Assembly (NCBI RefSeq): GCF_008329605.1
Contig: NZ_NPKO01000011.1
Location: forward strand, 186,001-250,000
Source: Mycolicibacterium sp. P9-64
Lineage (GTDB): Bacteria > Actinomycetota > Actinomycetes > Mycobacteriales > Mycobacteriaceae
Length of the DNA: 64,000 bases
Direction: 5' to 3'
In this document: positions 51,914 through 59,878 of the stretch, piece after piece
How positions within the stretch are numbered: position 1 is the first letter of the stretch
How the letters are laid out: every line of letters begins with the position of its first letter
Translations under genes and position numbers: made by a program
The notes under the pieces: model-generated
Databases searched by the model: none
The model's input: only the letters and a program-made list of their open reading frames with translations
Told to the model about the DNA's origin: nothing

Positions 51914-52335
51914 GCCGCCTTCACCAAGCAGTACGTCGCGGGATTCACGCCCTCAGCCGTCCTTTCGTCCTTCACCACGTCATCGACGACGACTCGGCAG
52001 CCGATTGATTGACCGTTGCCCTGCGCGAGGAGGTTGGGCATGACCGACGGCACCGTCGTCTCGAGCCTCAGCGACCAGGGCAGGCTCACCTGCCCAGTGC
52101 GCTGCGGCAACCCGTCGAGGTCGGTGTAGTTGATGGTTGCGGTCGACCCGGACCCGTACACCTCGTAGATCACCACCTTCGGGTTGAAGGACTCGGCGGT
52201 ATCGGAGCCCACGGGCGTCACCACGGCACCGTCGGAGCCGAAGACCGAGCGCAGATGGGTCACGCTGACGGCGCCGATCGCCATGGCCAGGACGACGAGG
52301 GCGGGCAGCCAGACGCGCTTGAGCACCGAGATCAC
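51910..52335 (-). CDS. MmpS family transport accessory protein
   Basis: 141 residues from the GTG at 52333-52335, preceded by AGGTGAGG. An N-terminal membrane anchor (VWLPALVVLAMAIGAVSV) is followed by the MmpS beta-sandwich (FNPKVVIYEVYGSGSTATIN, then SLPWSLRLETTVPSVM, and Cys pair GCRVVV...YCLV). MmpS proteins work with MmpL in export. The frame remains open upstream through two copies of the dispersed repeat, but that stretch lies before the ribosome binding site and is leader sequence. Confidence 0.9.
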   Translation of the reverse strand: MISVLKRVWLPALVVLAMAIGAVSVTHLRSVFGSDGAVVTPVGSDTAESFNPKVVIYEVYGSGSTATINYTDLDGLPQRTGQVSLPWSLRLETTVPSVMPNLLAQGNGQSIGCRVVVDDVVKDERTAEGVNPATYCLVKAA

Positions 52336-52351
52336 GGCAGCCGCCTCACCT

Positions 52352-52410
52352 GGGGCGAGCGAAGCGACGGGGAGAAACGCGCCTGGGGCGAGCGAAGCGA
52401 CGGGGAGAAA
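52352..52410 (+). repeat. Two dispersed-repeat units in the mmpS leader
   Basis: Copies at 52352-52377 and 52385-52410, 33 bp apart, each with GGGGCGAGCGAAGCGACGGG followed by GAGAAA. They lie directly upstream of the mmpS ribosome binding site and would be transcribed into its 5' leader. Confidence 0.9.
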
Positions 52411-52529
52411 TCTAGTGGCGAAAGACTTTGGGACGCCGACGAATCGGCGCGCACGACAGGGCGCTCGGGCACGGCGGTCACGGTCGAGCCTTTCCACGTG
52501 GAACCCGCGAGCGGTTGGGCGGGCTGATC

Positions 52530-52576
52530 TAGGTAGACAACCTAAACGTATAAGTGGATTGAGTCAATCCGCTTAT
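52530..52576. promoter_or_regulatory. Two dyads in the mmpS/TetR divergent promoter
   Basis: Site A at 52530-52544 is TAGGT, five bases, ACCTA. Site B at 52550-52576 has 12-base arms ATAAGTGGATTG and CAATCCGCTTAT around AGT, with one mismatch. Site B ends 26 bp before the TetR GTG. Such sites typify TetR repressors that control themselves and the neighbouring exporter. Confidence 0.7.
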
Positions 52577-52602
52577 GACGCCCATCACTTACACTCCAAT
52601 AC

Positions 52603-53262
52603 GTGACCGCCGACAGCGAATCGGGCCGAGCGCTGCGCAGCGACGCAGAGCGCAATCGGCAGCGCGTACTCGCGGCCGCGCGGGAATTGTTCGCGGCGAG
52701 AGGGCTGGAACCCAACCTCAACGACGTGGCCCATCACGCGAACGTCGGCGTCGGAACGGTGTACCGGCGGTTCCCCACCAAAGAGGACCTCATGGAGGCG
52801 ATCTTCGAACACGGCATCGACCAGATCGCCGCCCTGGCGGAATCAGCACTGCAGCAAGAAGATTCATGGGAGGGTTTCGTCTGGTTCGTGGAGCATCTCT
52901 GCGAATTGACGGCGACCGACCGCGGACTGCGCGAGATGGTCTACAGCAAGGCCTACGGCGGCTACCGCGTCGAGTGCGCACGCCTGCGGCTGGACCCGCC
53001 GGTCACCAGACTGGTCGAGCGGGCCAGAGCCGACGGCCACCTGCGCCCCGACATCGAACCGTCTGACATGCCGATCGTGAGCCTGCTGGCAGGCACCGTG
53101 AGCGAGTGGGCAGGCCACGTCGAGCCCGCGCTGTGGCGCCGCTACGTGGCGCTGCTCCTCGACGGCATGCGCAATCACGACGGCCAGGGTCGGCTCGCGG
53201 TGAGCGCACTCGAGGACGAACAGATGGACACGGCCATGCGGGGATGGCTACCTGCGGGTTGA
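52603..53262 (+). CDS. TetR/AcrR family regulator of the mmpS-mmpL operon
   Basis: 219 residues from the GTG at 52603. The HTH is clear (VLAAARELFAARGLEPNLND, VGVGTVYRRFPTKEDLMEAI), and the ligand domain is helical with a C-terminal TetR_C-like segment (WRRYVALLLDGMRN). Its position opposite mmpS, with two dyads between them, makes it the probable repressor of the exporter. In M. abscessus, TetR repressors next to MmpS5/MmpL5 pairs control drug efflux; that parallel is from memory. Confidence 0.85.
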   Translation: MTADSESGRALRSDAERNRQRVLAAARELFAARGLEPNLNDVAHHANVGVGTVYRRFPTKEDLMEAIFEHGIDQIAALAESALQQEDSWEGFVWFVEHLCELTATDRGLREMVYSKAYGGYRVECARLRLDPPVTRLVERARADGHLRPDIEPSDMPIVSLLAGTVSEWAGHVEPALWRRYVALLLDGMRNHDGQGRLAVSALEDEQMDTAMRGWLPAG

Positions 53263-53290
53263 TCCCGCCGGCAGTCCGCCGCCAGCAGGG

Positions 53291-53319
53291 TTGACAGATA
53301 TCCTCAACTGTCGTATCCA
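53291..53319 (+). promoter_or_regulatory. Promoter of cyp130, probably giving a leaderless transcript
   Basis: A consensus -35 TTGACA (53291-53296), 17-base spacer and a TATCCA element (53314-53319). The usual start point, about seven bases downstream, coincides with the ATG at 53326, and no ribosome binding site precedes that ATG. Confidence 0.55.
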
Positions 53320-53325
53320 TAAGAC

Positions 53326-54564
53326 ATGTCAGCTGCTTTGTCTCATCGGACGCCTGCTCGATTCCAGCTCGCAAAGGCTGAGACATGGCCAAATCCCTGG
53401 CCGATGTACAAGGCACTCCGCGACGAGGACCCCGTGCACCACGTCGTCCCCGAGGACAAACCCGAGGATGACTACTACGTGCTGTCGCGCCACGCGGACA
53501 TCTTCGCTGCGGCCCGCGACCACCAGACGTTCTCGTCGGCGCAGGGTCTGACCGTCAACTACGGCGAGCTCGAGCTGATCGGCCTTGCCGACAACCCGCC
53601 GATGGTGATGCAGGATCCACCGGTGCACACCGAGTTCCGCAAGCTGGTGTCGCGCGGCTTCACTCCGCGCCAGGTCGAGTCGGTCGAACCGAAGGTCCGC
53701 GAGTACGTAATAGAACGAGTGGAACGCATCAAATCCAACGGCGGCGGCGACATCGTGGCCGAGTTGTTCAAGCCGCTACCGTCGATGGTCGTCGCACATT
53801 ATCTCGGCGTGCCCGAAGGGGATCGCGACCAGTTCGACGGCTGGACCGAGGCGATCGTCGCCGCCAACACCGCGGAGGGTGGCATCGGCGGCGCGCTCGA
53901 AACGCTCGGCGATGCCCTCGGCGGCATGATGGCCTACTTCACCGCGCTCATCGAACGACGTCGCAGCGAACCGGAGGACGACACCGTGTCGCACCTGGTG
54001 GCCGCGGGCGTCGGCGCCGACGGTGACATCGCGGGGGTGCTGTCGATCCTGGCCTTCACCTTCACGATGGTCACCGGCGGCAACGACACCACCACCGGGA
54101 TGCTGGGCGGTTCGGTGCAGCTGCTGCACCAGCGACCCGACCAACGTCGGCTGCTTGCCGAGAACCCGGATCTGATAAGCGATTCCGTCGACGAGTTCCT
54201 ACGCCTCACCTCACCCGTGCAGATGCTCGGCCGCACCGTGACGCGTGACGTGACGATCGGCGACACCACCATCCCCGAGGGCAGGCGCGTGATGTACCTC
54301 TACGGGTCGGGCAACCGCGACGACCGCCAATACGGTGACGACGCAGGCGAACTCGACGTCACTCGAAAGCCGCGCAACATCCTGTCGTTCAGCCATGGCG
54401 CGCATCACTGCCTCGGAGCGGCCGCCGCCCGCATGCAGTCCCGCGTCGCGCTGACGGAGCTGATGGCGCGGATCCCCGACTTCGAGGTCGACGAGGACGC
54501 CATCGTCTGGGCCGGTGGCAGTTACGTGCGACGGCCGCTGTCGGTCCCGCTCAAGGTGAAGTAA
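53326..54564 (+). CDS. cyp130: Cytochrome P450 CYP130
   Basis: 412 residues. I recognise the sequence as CYP130: FQLAKAETWPNPWPMYKALR, TFSSAQGLTVNYGELELIG and MVMQDPPVHTEFRKLVSRGF are near identical to what I recall of Rv1256c. The I-helix oxygen site is VTGGNDTTTG, the ExxR motif is in DEFLRL, and the heme Cys is in FSHGAHHCLGAAAARM. It is a cytoplasmic monooxygenase needing ferredoxin partners; the physiological substrate is not known to me. The stop shares one base with the TetR gene (TAATG), so regulator and P450 form an operon. Confidence 0.9.
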   Translation: MSAALSHRTPARFQLAKAETWPNPWPMYKALRDEDPVHHVVPEDKPEDDYYVLSRHADIFAAARDHQTFSSAQGLTVNYGELELIGLADNPPMVMQDPPVHTEFRKLVSRGFTPRQVESVEPKVREYVIERVERIKSNGGGDIVAELFKPLPSMVVAHYLGVPEGDRDQFDGWTEAIVAANTAEGGIGGALETLGDALGGMMAYFTALIERRRSEPEDDTVSHLVAAGVGADGDIAGVLSILAFTFTMVTGGNDTTTGMLGGSVQLLHQRPDQRRLLAENPDLISDSVDEFLRLTSPVQMLGRTVTRDVTIGDTTIPEGRRVMYLYGSGNRDDRQYGDDAGELDVTRKPRNILSFSHGAHHCLGAAAARMQSRVALTELMARIPDFEVDEDAIVWAGGSYVRRPLSVPLKVK

Positions 54565-55136
54565 TGGGAGACTGGTTGTCCGAGCGGCGCACCGAGGTAG
54601 CGGCCGACCGGATCCTCGACGCCGCCGAGAGCCTGTTCACCCGACAGGATGCCGCGACCGTCGGAATGAACGAGATCGCCAGAGCGGCAGGGTGTTCCCG
54701 CGCGACGGTGTATCGCTACTTCGAGAACCGCGAGGCGCTGTACACCGCCTACGTACACCGTGAGACCTATCGGGTGTTCAGCGAGATGGGCAAACGCATC
54801 GCGGGTATCGCCGATCCGCGCGAGCGGCTACTCGAAGGCGTGGTCGCCTCACTGCGCAGCGTCCGCGAAAGCCCCGCGCTGTCATCGTGGTTCGCCTCCA
54901 CGCAGCGCCCGATCGGCGGCGAGATGGCCGAACGCTCCGAGGTCATCAAGGCACTGACGGAGGCCTTCCTCGGATCGCTCGGCGTCGACGACGTCGAGCA
55001 GCGTGCGCGCTGGCTTGTCCGCGTGATCATCTCGCTCCTGGTGTTCCCCGGTCACGACGCCGCCGACGAGCGTGCGACGGTCGAGGAGTTCGTACTGCCG
55101 GTCATCATGGCGGCGCAGGCGCGCCGGACGCCCTGA
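54564..55136 (+). CDS. TetR family regulator, cyp130-linked (Rv1255c-type)
   Basis: 190 residues. HTH: ILDAAESLFTRQDAATVGMN and AGCSRATVYRYFENREALY, then a helical domain with SSWFASTQRPIGGEM. It is translated directly after cyp130 (TAATG), so it probably acts as a feedback repressor of the operon. It is almost touching the convergent sulfatase gene (1 bp gap). Confidence 0.85.
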   Translation: MGDWLSERRTEVAADRILDAAESLFTRQDAATVGMNEIARAAGCSRATVYRYFENREALYTAYVHRETYRVFSEMGKRIAGIADPRERLLEGVVASLRSVRESPALSSWFASTQRPIGGEMAERSEVIKALTEAFLGSLGVDDVEQRARWLVRVIISLLVFPGHDAADERATVEEFVLPVIMAAQARRTP

Positions 55137-55137
55137 C

Positions 55138-57516
55138 CTACTGCCGTGCCATGGCGATGCGGAAGCGTTCGTCGGGATGGACGTAATGGTCGGCATCCTT
55201 GGCGTCGTCTCCCAGATCGATTCGGACCCAGTCGATCTTGCCGGTGAACCTGCTGGTGTGGGCGGTGTAGTCCGGGCTCACCGTCGTGCCGGTCTCGCGG
55301 CCGACGTCGGTGGTCTCATCGGCCGAGAAGACGAAGCCCTGGGTCTGGTCGACGCGGCCGCTGCCGACTTCCTTGCCGTCGTAGTAGAGCTTCACGTTGC
55401 CACCCTTGCCCATGCCGCCGCCGTCGTACTCGAACTCCATCCGCACCTGGGTGGTACCTGACGGAACGGGTTCAGTCGCCTCGACGTCAAAGGACTTGAT
55501 GCCGAGCACGTTGTAGTGAAACTTGGCCCGACCGTCTTTGGCGTACAGACTCCAACCGCCGAACCGGCCACCCTGGGCGATGATCACGCCCTCGGCACCT
55601 TCTGCGGGCACGTCCACTTCGGATGTGACCGCGAACGACTTGTTCTTGATGTCGACGACGCTGTTCTCCGACAGCCGGCCCATGTTCCCGAACAGTAGCT
55701 GGCTGTTGCCCTTGATCAGTGACGGCCGGCCGGCCGTCGTGGGGTTGATGCGCTCGATCTGCCGATCATCGAGCGGTAGCACGTTGTACTTGACCGCCTC
55801 GATCAGCCAAAGACGTTGCAGTTCATGCAATTTCTCCGGATTTGCCTTCGACAGGTCATTGGCCTGCGTCCAGTCGCTGTTGCCGTCGTAGAGCTCCCAT
55901 ACGTCGTCGTCGAAGGCAGGCATGACCGCGCCACCCATGGCCCACGGTGTGCGGTGCTTGGTCACCGCGCTCCAGCCCTTGTGATAGATGCCGCGGTTGC
56001 AGAACATCTCGAAGTACTGCGTCTGGTGCCGTTCGGGCGCATCGGCGTCGTTGAAGCTGTAGAGCATGCTCGTCCCCTCATAGGGGCTCTGCATGACTCC
56101 GTTGACCATGGTTGGCGCAGGGATGCCAGCCGCCTCCAAAACCGTTGGCGCCAAATCGATGACGTGGCTGAACTGGTTGCGGTGGCCGCCCTTGTCGGCG
56201 ATTCCCTTGGGCCAGTGCACGATGGTGCCGTTGCGGGTACCGCCCCAGTGCGACGCCACCTGCTTGGTCCACTGATACGGCGAGTCCATCGCCCACGCCC
56301 AGCCGACGGCGTAGTGGCCGTAGGAGCCTTCGCCGCCGAACTCGTCGATCTTGGACATCAGGAATTCGGGCGTCTCGATGTCGGCCATCCCGTTGAAGTT
56401 CGCCATCTCATTGAAAGCACCCTGCAGCGTGCCCTCCGCAGATGCTCCGTTGTCACCGACGATGAGGTAGACCAAGGTGTCGTCGAGCACTGGTTCGAGC
56501 GCATCGAGCAACCGGCCGACGTGATGGTCGGTGTGCTCCATGAAGGCGGCATAGACCTCCATCTGGCGCATCAGCGCCGGCTTGAGCGCAGGGTCCATGT
56601 CGTCCCAAGCCGGGATCTCCGGGTCGCGCGGGGTGAGCACGGCGTCCGGTGGGATGACGCCCAGTTCCTTCTGGCGTTCGAACGTCAGCTCGCGCTGGCG
56701 ATCCCAGCCGTGGGCGAACTTGCCCTTGTACTTCTCGATCCACTCCGGGGGCACGTGGTGCGGGGCGTGGGTGGCACCAGGCGCGAAGTACATGAAGAAC
56801 GGTTTGTCGGGCAGGAGTGCCTTCTGCTGGCGCGCCCAGTTGATCGCCTTGTCGGTCAGGTCCTCGGTGAGGTGGTAACCCTCCGCCGGCGTCTTGGGCG
56901 GTTCGATCGGCGTGGTGCCCTCGTAGAGGGCTGGGTCCCACTGGTTGTTCTCCCCGCCGATGAACCCGTAGAAGTACTCGAACCCGCCGCCGCCGGTCGG
57001 CCAGGCGGTGAACGGTCCAGCCGGACTGGTCTGCCATACCGGCACCTCGTGGCACTTGCCGAACTGCGCCGTCGAATAGCCGTTGAGCTTCAGGGTCAAG
57101 GCCAGCGGTGCCTTGGTGTTGGGCAAGACCGAGGTGTACCCGGGTGCGGCAGTCGCGGTTTCGGTGATGTTGCCCATGCCCACCGAGTGATGGTTGCGTC
57201 CGGTCAGCAGCGCCTGGCGCGTCGGCGAGCACAACGCCGTGGTGTGAAACCGGTTGTACTTCAACCCACCCGAGGCCAGCTTCTCGAAGTTCGGCGTCTG
57301 GCACGGGCCGCCGAACGCGCTACTGGCGCCGAAGCCGACGTCGTCGATCAGGATGACGAGCACGTTGGGCGCCGTAGCCGGCGGGCGAACGTCCTTGATC
57401 GGTGGATAGCTGGTATCCGGGTCCTTCGCGTCGTACGTCGTCAACCCGACATACGCCACGTCCGGAATGGGGAGGATGTCACGTCGGACCGCCTGCGCTT
57501 GATCGGGAGAACTCAC
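55138..57516 (-). CDS. Arylsulfatase (formylglycine type)
   Basis: 792 residues from the GTG at 57514-57516, the size of the large mycobacterial AtsA/AtsD-like sulfatases. Metal Asps are in VLVILIDDVGFGAS; the modified Cys lies in TTALCSPTRQALLTGRNHH, matching C-x-P-x-R; FAPGATHAPHH and YLIVGDNGAS are the other metal and active-site motifs. The C-terminal 200 residues form a beta-rich domain. It hydrolyses aryl or alkyl sulfate esters and needs a formylglycine-generating enzyme, which is not in the window. No signal peptide is visible. It interrupts the conserved order between cyp130-tetR and the acyltransferase. Confidence 0.9.
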   Translation of the reverse strand: MSSPDQAQAVRRDILPIPDVAYVGLTTYDAKDPDTSYPPIKDVRPPATAPNVLVILIDDVGFGASSAFGGPCQTPNFEKLASGGLKYNRFHTTALCSPTRQALLTGRNHHSVGMGNITETATAAPGYTSVLPNTKAPLALTLKLNGYSTAQFGKCHEVPVWQTSPAGPFTAWPTGGGGFEYFYGFIGGENNQWDPALYEGTTPIEPPKTPAEGYHLTEDLTDKAINWARQQKALLPDKPFFMYFAPGATHAPHHVPPEWIEKYKGKFAHGWDRQRELTFERQKELGVIPPDAVLTPRDPEIPAWDDMDPALKPALMRQMEVYAAFMEHTDHHVGRLLDALEPVLDDTLVYLIVGDNGASAEGTLQGAFNEMANFNGMADIETPEFLMSKIDEFGGEGSYGHYAVGWAWAMDSPYQWTKQVASHWGGTRNGTIVHWPKGIADKGGHRNQFSHVIDLAPTVLEAAGIPAPTMVNGVMQSPYEGTSMLYSFNDADAPERHQTQYFEMFCNRGIYHKGWSAVTKHRTPWAMGGAVMPAFDDDVWELYDGNSDWTQANDLSKANPEKLHELQRLWLIEAVKYNVLPLDDRQIERINPTTAGRPSLIKGNSQLLFGNMGRLSENSVVDIKNKSFAVTSEVDVPAEGAEGVIIAQGGRFGGWSLYAKDGRAKFHYNVLGIKSFDVEATEPVPSGTTQVRMEFEYDGGGMGKGGNVKLYYDGKEVGSGRVDQTQGFVFSADETTDVGRETGTTVSPDYTAHTSRFTGKIDWVRIDLGDDAKDADHYVHPDERFRIAMARQ

Positions 57517-57670
57517 CTGACATCCGCTCGCTGAAGTAATCGCCGCGCACCGGGCGATCTCGGCCCACTCTGCTCGAGTCCGAGGGCCCAAACACTATGC
57601 GGCGCTATGACCCTTCGCAGCGTTTTTGACGGGCGCGCAACAGCTGTTCGCCGATCGGTAAACCACCGGT

Positions 57671-58387
57671 TCACGCCACCCAGTACGCCTGGGCCTTGAT
57701 CGACTTGCGCGGAATCTTGTAGTCCTCGCGGAAGATCTTGGCCACTGCGCGAGTGGTGCGGTTGTCGCAGGCCACCCAGCCGAAGTGGTCGGCGGCGTCG
57801 AACGCCGATGCGCCGACGGCCTCCACCAGAGCCTCCCCCGCCTTCTTGCGGTCCACCCACGTCACCTCGTCCGTGCCGACGGGAAGCTCGCGGTCGTCGT
57901 CGTGGGCGGCCTCCATGAAGACCTTGGTCGGGGTGCCGTCGTCGATCGCGTCGAGCAGCGAGTTGATCGCGGGCAGCGACGCGGCGTCACCCACGATGAC
58001 GTACCCCGCGGGCGCGGGCTCGGGCAAGGTGAAGTTGCTGCCGAGCACCGTCACCTCGAGGGTGTCCCCCACCTTGGCCAGCGACGCCCACCGGGTGGCC
58101 AAGCCGTCGTGCATGGCGAAGTCGATGTCCACGGTGCCCGCGCCGGCGTCGGCATTGACCAGCGTGTAGCCCCGCTGATGGGACTTGGCACCGTCGGGGA
58201 ACCAGCCGCGCACCCACATCGTCGGGTGCAGGGTCCTGCCCGTGAGCAGATCCTTGCCCTCGAAGTGCAGTCGCAGGTAGTTCGGCGTGAGCTCGGTGCG
58301 ACCCGTCACCGTCAGCTCGTAGTCGCCGCCCCGCCACAACTTGACGAGGGCGCCGGAGAATCCGCGGGACGGCTTCTGGTCTGGCAT
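57671..58387 (-). CDS. Siderophore-interacting protein (ViuB/SIP family)
   Basis: 238 residues. FAD-binding motif HQRGYTLVNADAGAG near residue 72 (R-x-Y-T), NAD(P)H domain start GYVIVGDAASLPAI near 125, and the C-terminal Trp-containing KSIKAQAYWVA typical of SIPs. It reduces ferric siderophores in the cytoplasm to release iron. The iron box at 58410-58428 lies 22 bp upstream, so expression should rise in low iron. Confidence 0.9.
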   Translation of the reverse strand: MPDQKPSRGFSGALVKLWRGGDYELTVTGRTELTPNYLRLHFEGKDLLTGRTLHPTMWVRGWFPDGAKSHQRGYTLVNADAGAGTVDIDFAMHDGLATRWASLAKVGDTLEVTVLGSNFTLPEPAPAGYVIVGDAASLPAINSLLDAIDDGTPTKVFMEAAHDDDRELPVGTDEVTWVDRKKAGEALVEAVGASAFDAADHFGWVACDNRTTRAVAKIFREDYKIPRKSIKAQAYWVA

Positions 58388-58409
58388 GGTTCACACCTCT
58401 CGAGTCGAA

Positions 58410-58428
58410 TTAGGGCAGCATAACCTAA
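58410..58428. promoter_or_regulatory. IdeR/DtxR iron box
   Basis: TTAGGGCAGCATAACCTAA matches the 19-base IdeR consensus (TTAGGTTAGSCTAACCTAA) at all but three positions. It lies just upstream of the siderophore-interacting protein gene. Confidence 0.85.
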
Positions 58429-58508
58429 TTTTGCCCGCTCGAGCGTTGGCCCTGCGCCTGGGGCGACAAAGTGCGACTGACCCTCACCACCGCCGCAGAG
58501 GCGAACCT

Positions 58509-59174
58509 TCAGCCGATCGCATCCACCGCCGCCAAGATGTCGGGCACCTCGCTGCGCGTCGTGTAGTTGGGGTGCACGTCGATCCAGCGGATCACCCCGC
58601 CGGCGTCGACGACCACCGTCGTGGGCATCGGCAGGGCCACACCACCGTCGGCGTTGTGCTCGGTCACGTCCACTCCGAGCTTCTTCTGTGCTGCAGCGAC
58701 TTCCACCGGGGGCGCGGTCAGAACGCCTAGTGCAGAGGCGAGTTGGTTGCCGGGGTCGGACACCACGGCGTAGGTCAACTGATTGGTCTCCGCGACGCTC
58801 AGCGATCCGTCGGGCTTCTGCGGGCTGACCGCGATCATGACGACACCGCGATCGGCAAGGGCGGGCGTCAATTCGGCCTCATACGCGCGTAATGCGATGT
58901 TGCAGAACGGGCACCAGGCACCTCGGTAGAACACCACCACGGCGGGCCGGCCGGCGCGAACCCGAGCCAACGACGTCGCGGCTCCGTGGACGTCGAGCAG
59001 ATCACCATCGGGCATGGGCGCACCCGGTGCGCTCACCCCCGCAGGCACGCCCGCGGAGTCCAGGTCGAAACGCTCGGCAGCGAATGCATCTGCGACGTCC
59101 GACGGCATGGCCGTCGCAGGTCCAGCCAGGAACGCCTGCGCCTGCTCTCCGATGCTGGGTGTCTGAGTCGTCAT
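58509..59174 (-). CDS. Peroxiredoxin-like AhpC/TSA family protein
   Basis: 221 residues. A helical N-terminal part of about 45 residues precedes the thioredoxin fold. The active site is FYRGAWCPFCNIALRAYEAE near residue 87, with C-P-F-C, followed by MIAVSPQKPD. It should reduce peroxides or act as a thiol oxidoreductase in the cytoplasm. It diverges from a TetR gene with two matching operator-like sites between them, so it is probably repressed until an inducer appears. Confidence 0.85.
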   Translation of the reverse strand: MTTQTPSIGEQAQAFLAGPATAMPSDVADAFAAERFDLDSAGVPAGVSAPGAPMPDGDLLDVHGAATSLARVRAGRPAVVVFYRGAWCPFCNIALRAYEAELTPALADRGVVMIAVSPQKPDGSLSVAETNQLTYAVVSDPGNQLASALGVLTAPPVEVAAAQKKLGVDVTEHNADGGVALPMPTTVVVDAGGVIRWIDVHPNYTTRSEVPDILAAVDAIG

Positions 59175-59195
59175 GGGACCGCCTTCGCTAGAGAT

Positions 59196-59244
59196 TGGAT
59201 TGTTCAGTCCAGAAAAGCACTAATCTTTTGGATTGTCTACTCCA
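59196..59244. promoter_or_regulatory. Two matching operator sites between peroxiredoxin and TetR genes
   Basis: Site 1 at 59196-59211 is TGGA-TTGTTCAG-TCCA and site 2 at 59229-59244 is TGGA-TTGTCTAC-TCCA. Both have 4-base arms, an 8-base middle and shared TGGATTGT. The centres are 33 bp apart, about three DNA turns, which would allow side-by-side binding of two dimers. Confidence 0.7.
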
Positions 59245-59263
59245 AAATTGGTACCCTCGGAGA

Positions 59264-59878
59264 ATGGTCACCGCGAAGGGACGTGCCACCCGGGACCGAA
59301 TCGTGTCCGCAGCCGCCGATCTGATGTGCACCAACGGGGTCGCCGCCACCAGCACCGAAGACGTCCGGGCCGCGGCGAACGTCAGCTCATCGCAGATCTA
59401 TCACTACTTCGCCGACAAGCGATCGCTCACCCGCGCCGTCATCGAGCACCAGACCGACGCCATCGTCGGCACGCAAGAAACTCTGCTGGCCCGTCTCGAC
59501 AACCTGGACGCACTGCGCGCCTGGGCCGAGGTCATCGTCACGTTCCAGCGCAATCAAGATTTCCGCGGCGGCTGCCCACTCGGCACGCTGGCCAGCGAGC
59601 TCGCCGAGAACGACGCCGATGCGCGCCAAGACCTCGCAGCGAGCTACCGGCGTTGGCAGCAGGCCATCTGCGCAGGCTTGGCCGCAATGGCCGATCGCGG
59701 CGAGTTCGTGACCGGCACCGATGTCGACAGGCTGGCGACCGCACTGCTGACCGCATTGCAGGGCGGTCTTCTCCTGTGCAAGACGCTACGCAACGGTGAG
59801 CCCCTCGAAACCGGGCTCAACACCATGATCGATCACATCGAATCGTTCACGGTCGCAGGTCAATCGCCTAGGTCTTGA
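59264..59878 (+). CDS. TetR/AcrR family regulator
   Basis: 204 residues from the ATG at 59264. HTH: IVSAAADLMCTNGVAATSTE and ANVSSSQIYHYFADKRSLT; the C-terminal domain has DFRGGCPLGTLASELAENDA, with a Cys that is conserved in many TetR_C_6-like (YcdC/LmrA-like) regulators. It diverges from the peroxiredoxin gene and probably represses both through the paired sites. It overlaps the convergent acyltransferase gene by 11 bp. Confidence 0.85.
   Translation: MVTAKGRATRDRIVSAAADLMCTNGVAATSTEDVRAAANVSSSQIYHYFADKRSLTRAVIEHQTDAIVGTQETLLARLDNLDALRAWAEVIVTFQRNQDFRGGCPLGTLASELAENDADARQDLAASYRRWQQAICAGLAAMADRGEFVTGTDVDRLATALLTALQGGLLLCKTLRNGEPLETGLNTMIDHIESFTVAGQSPRS

Noticed and set aside
49415..52012. 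Long plus-strand frame (865 codons) opposite mmpL
   Set aside because: Shadow of the mmpL codon pattern: His/Arg/Asp-rich, no membrane segments, no ribosome binding site.
52336..52497. Longer mmpS start adding 54 residues
   Set aside because: The extension translates the dispersed repeat twice (LPVASLAPG) and an Arg-rich stretch. The GTG at 52335 has a good ribosome binding site just before the membrane anchor.
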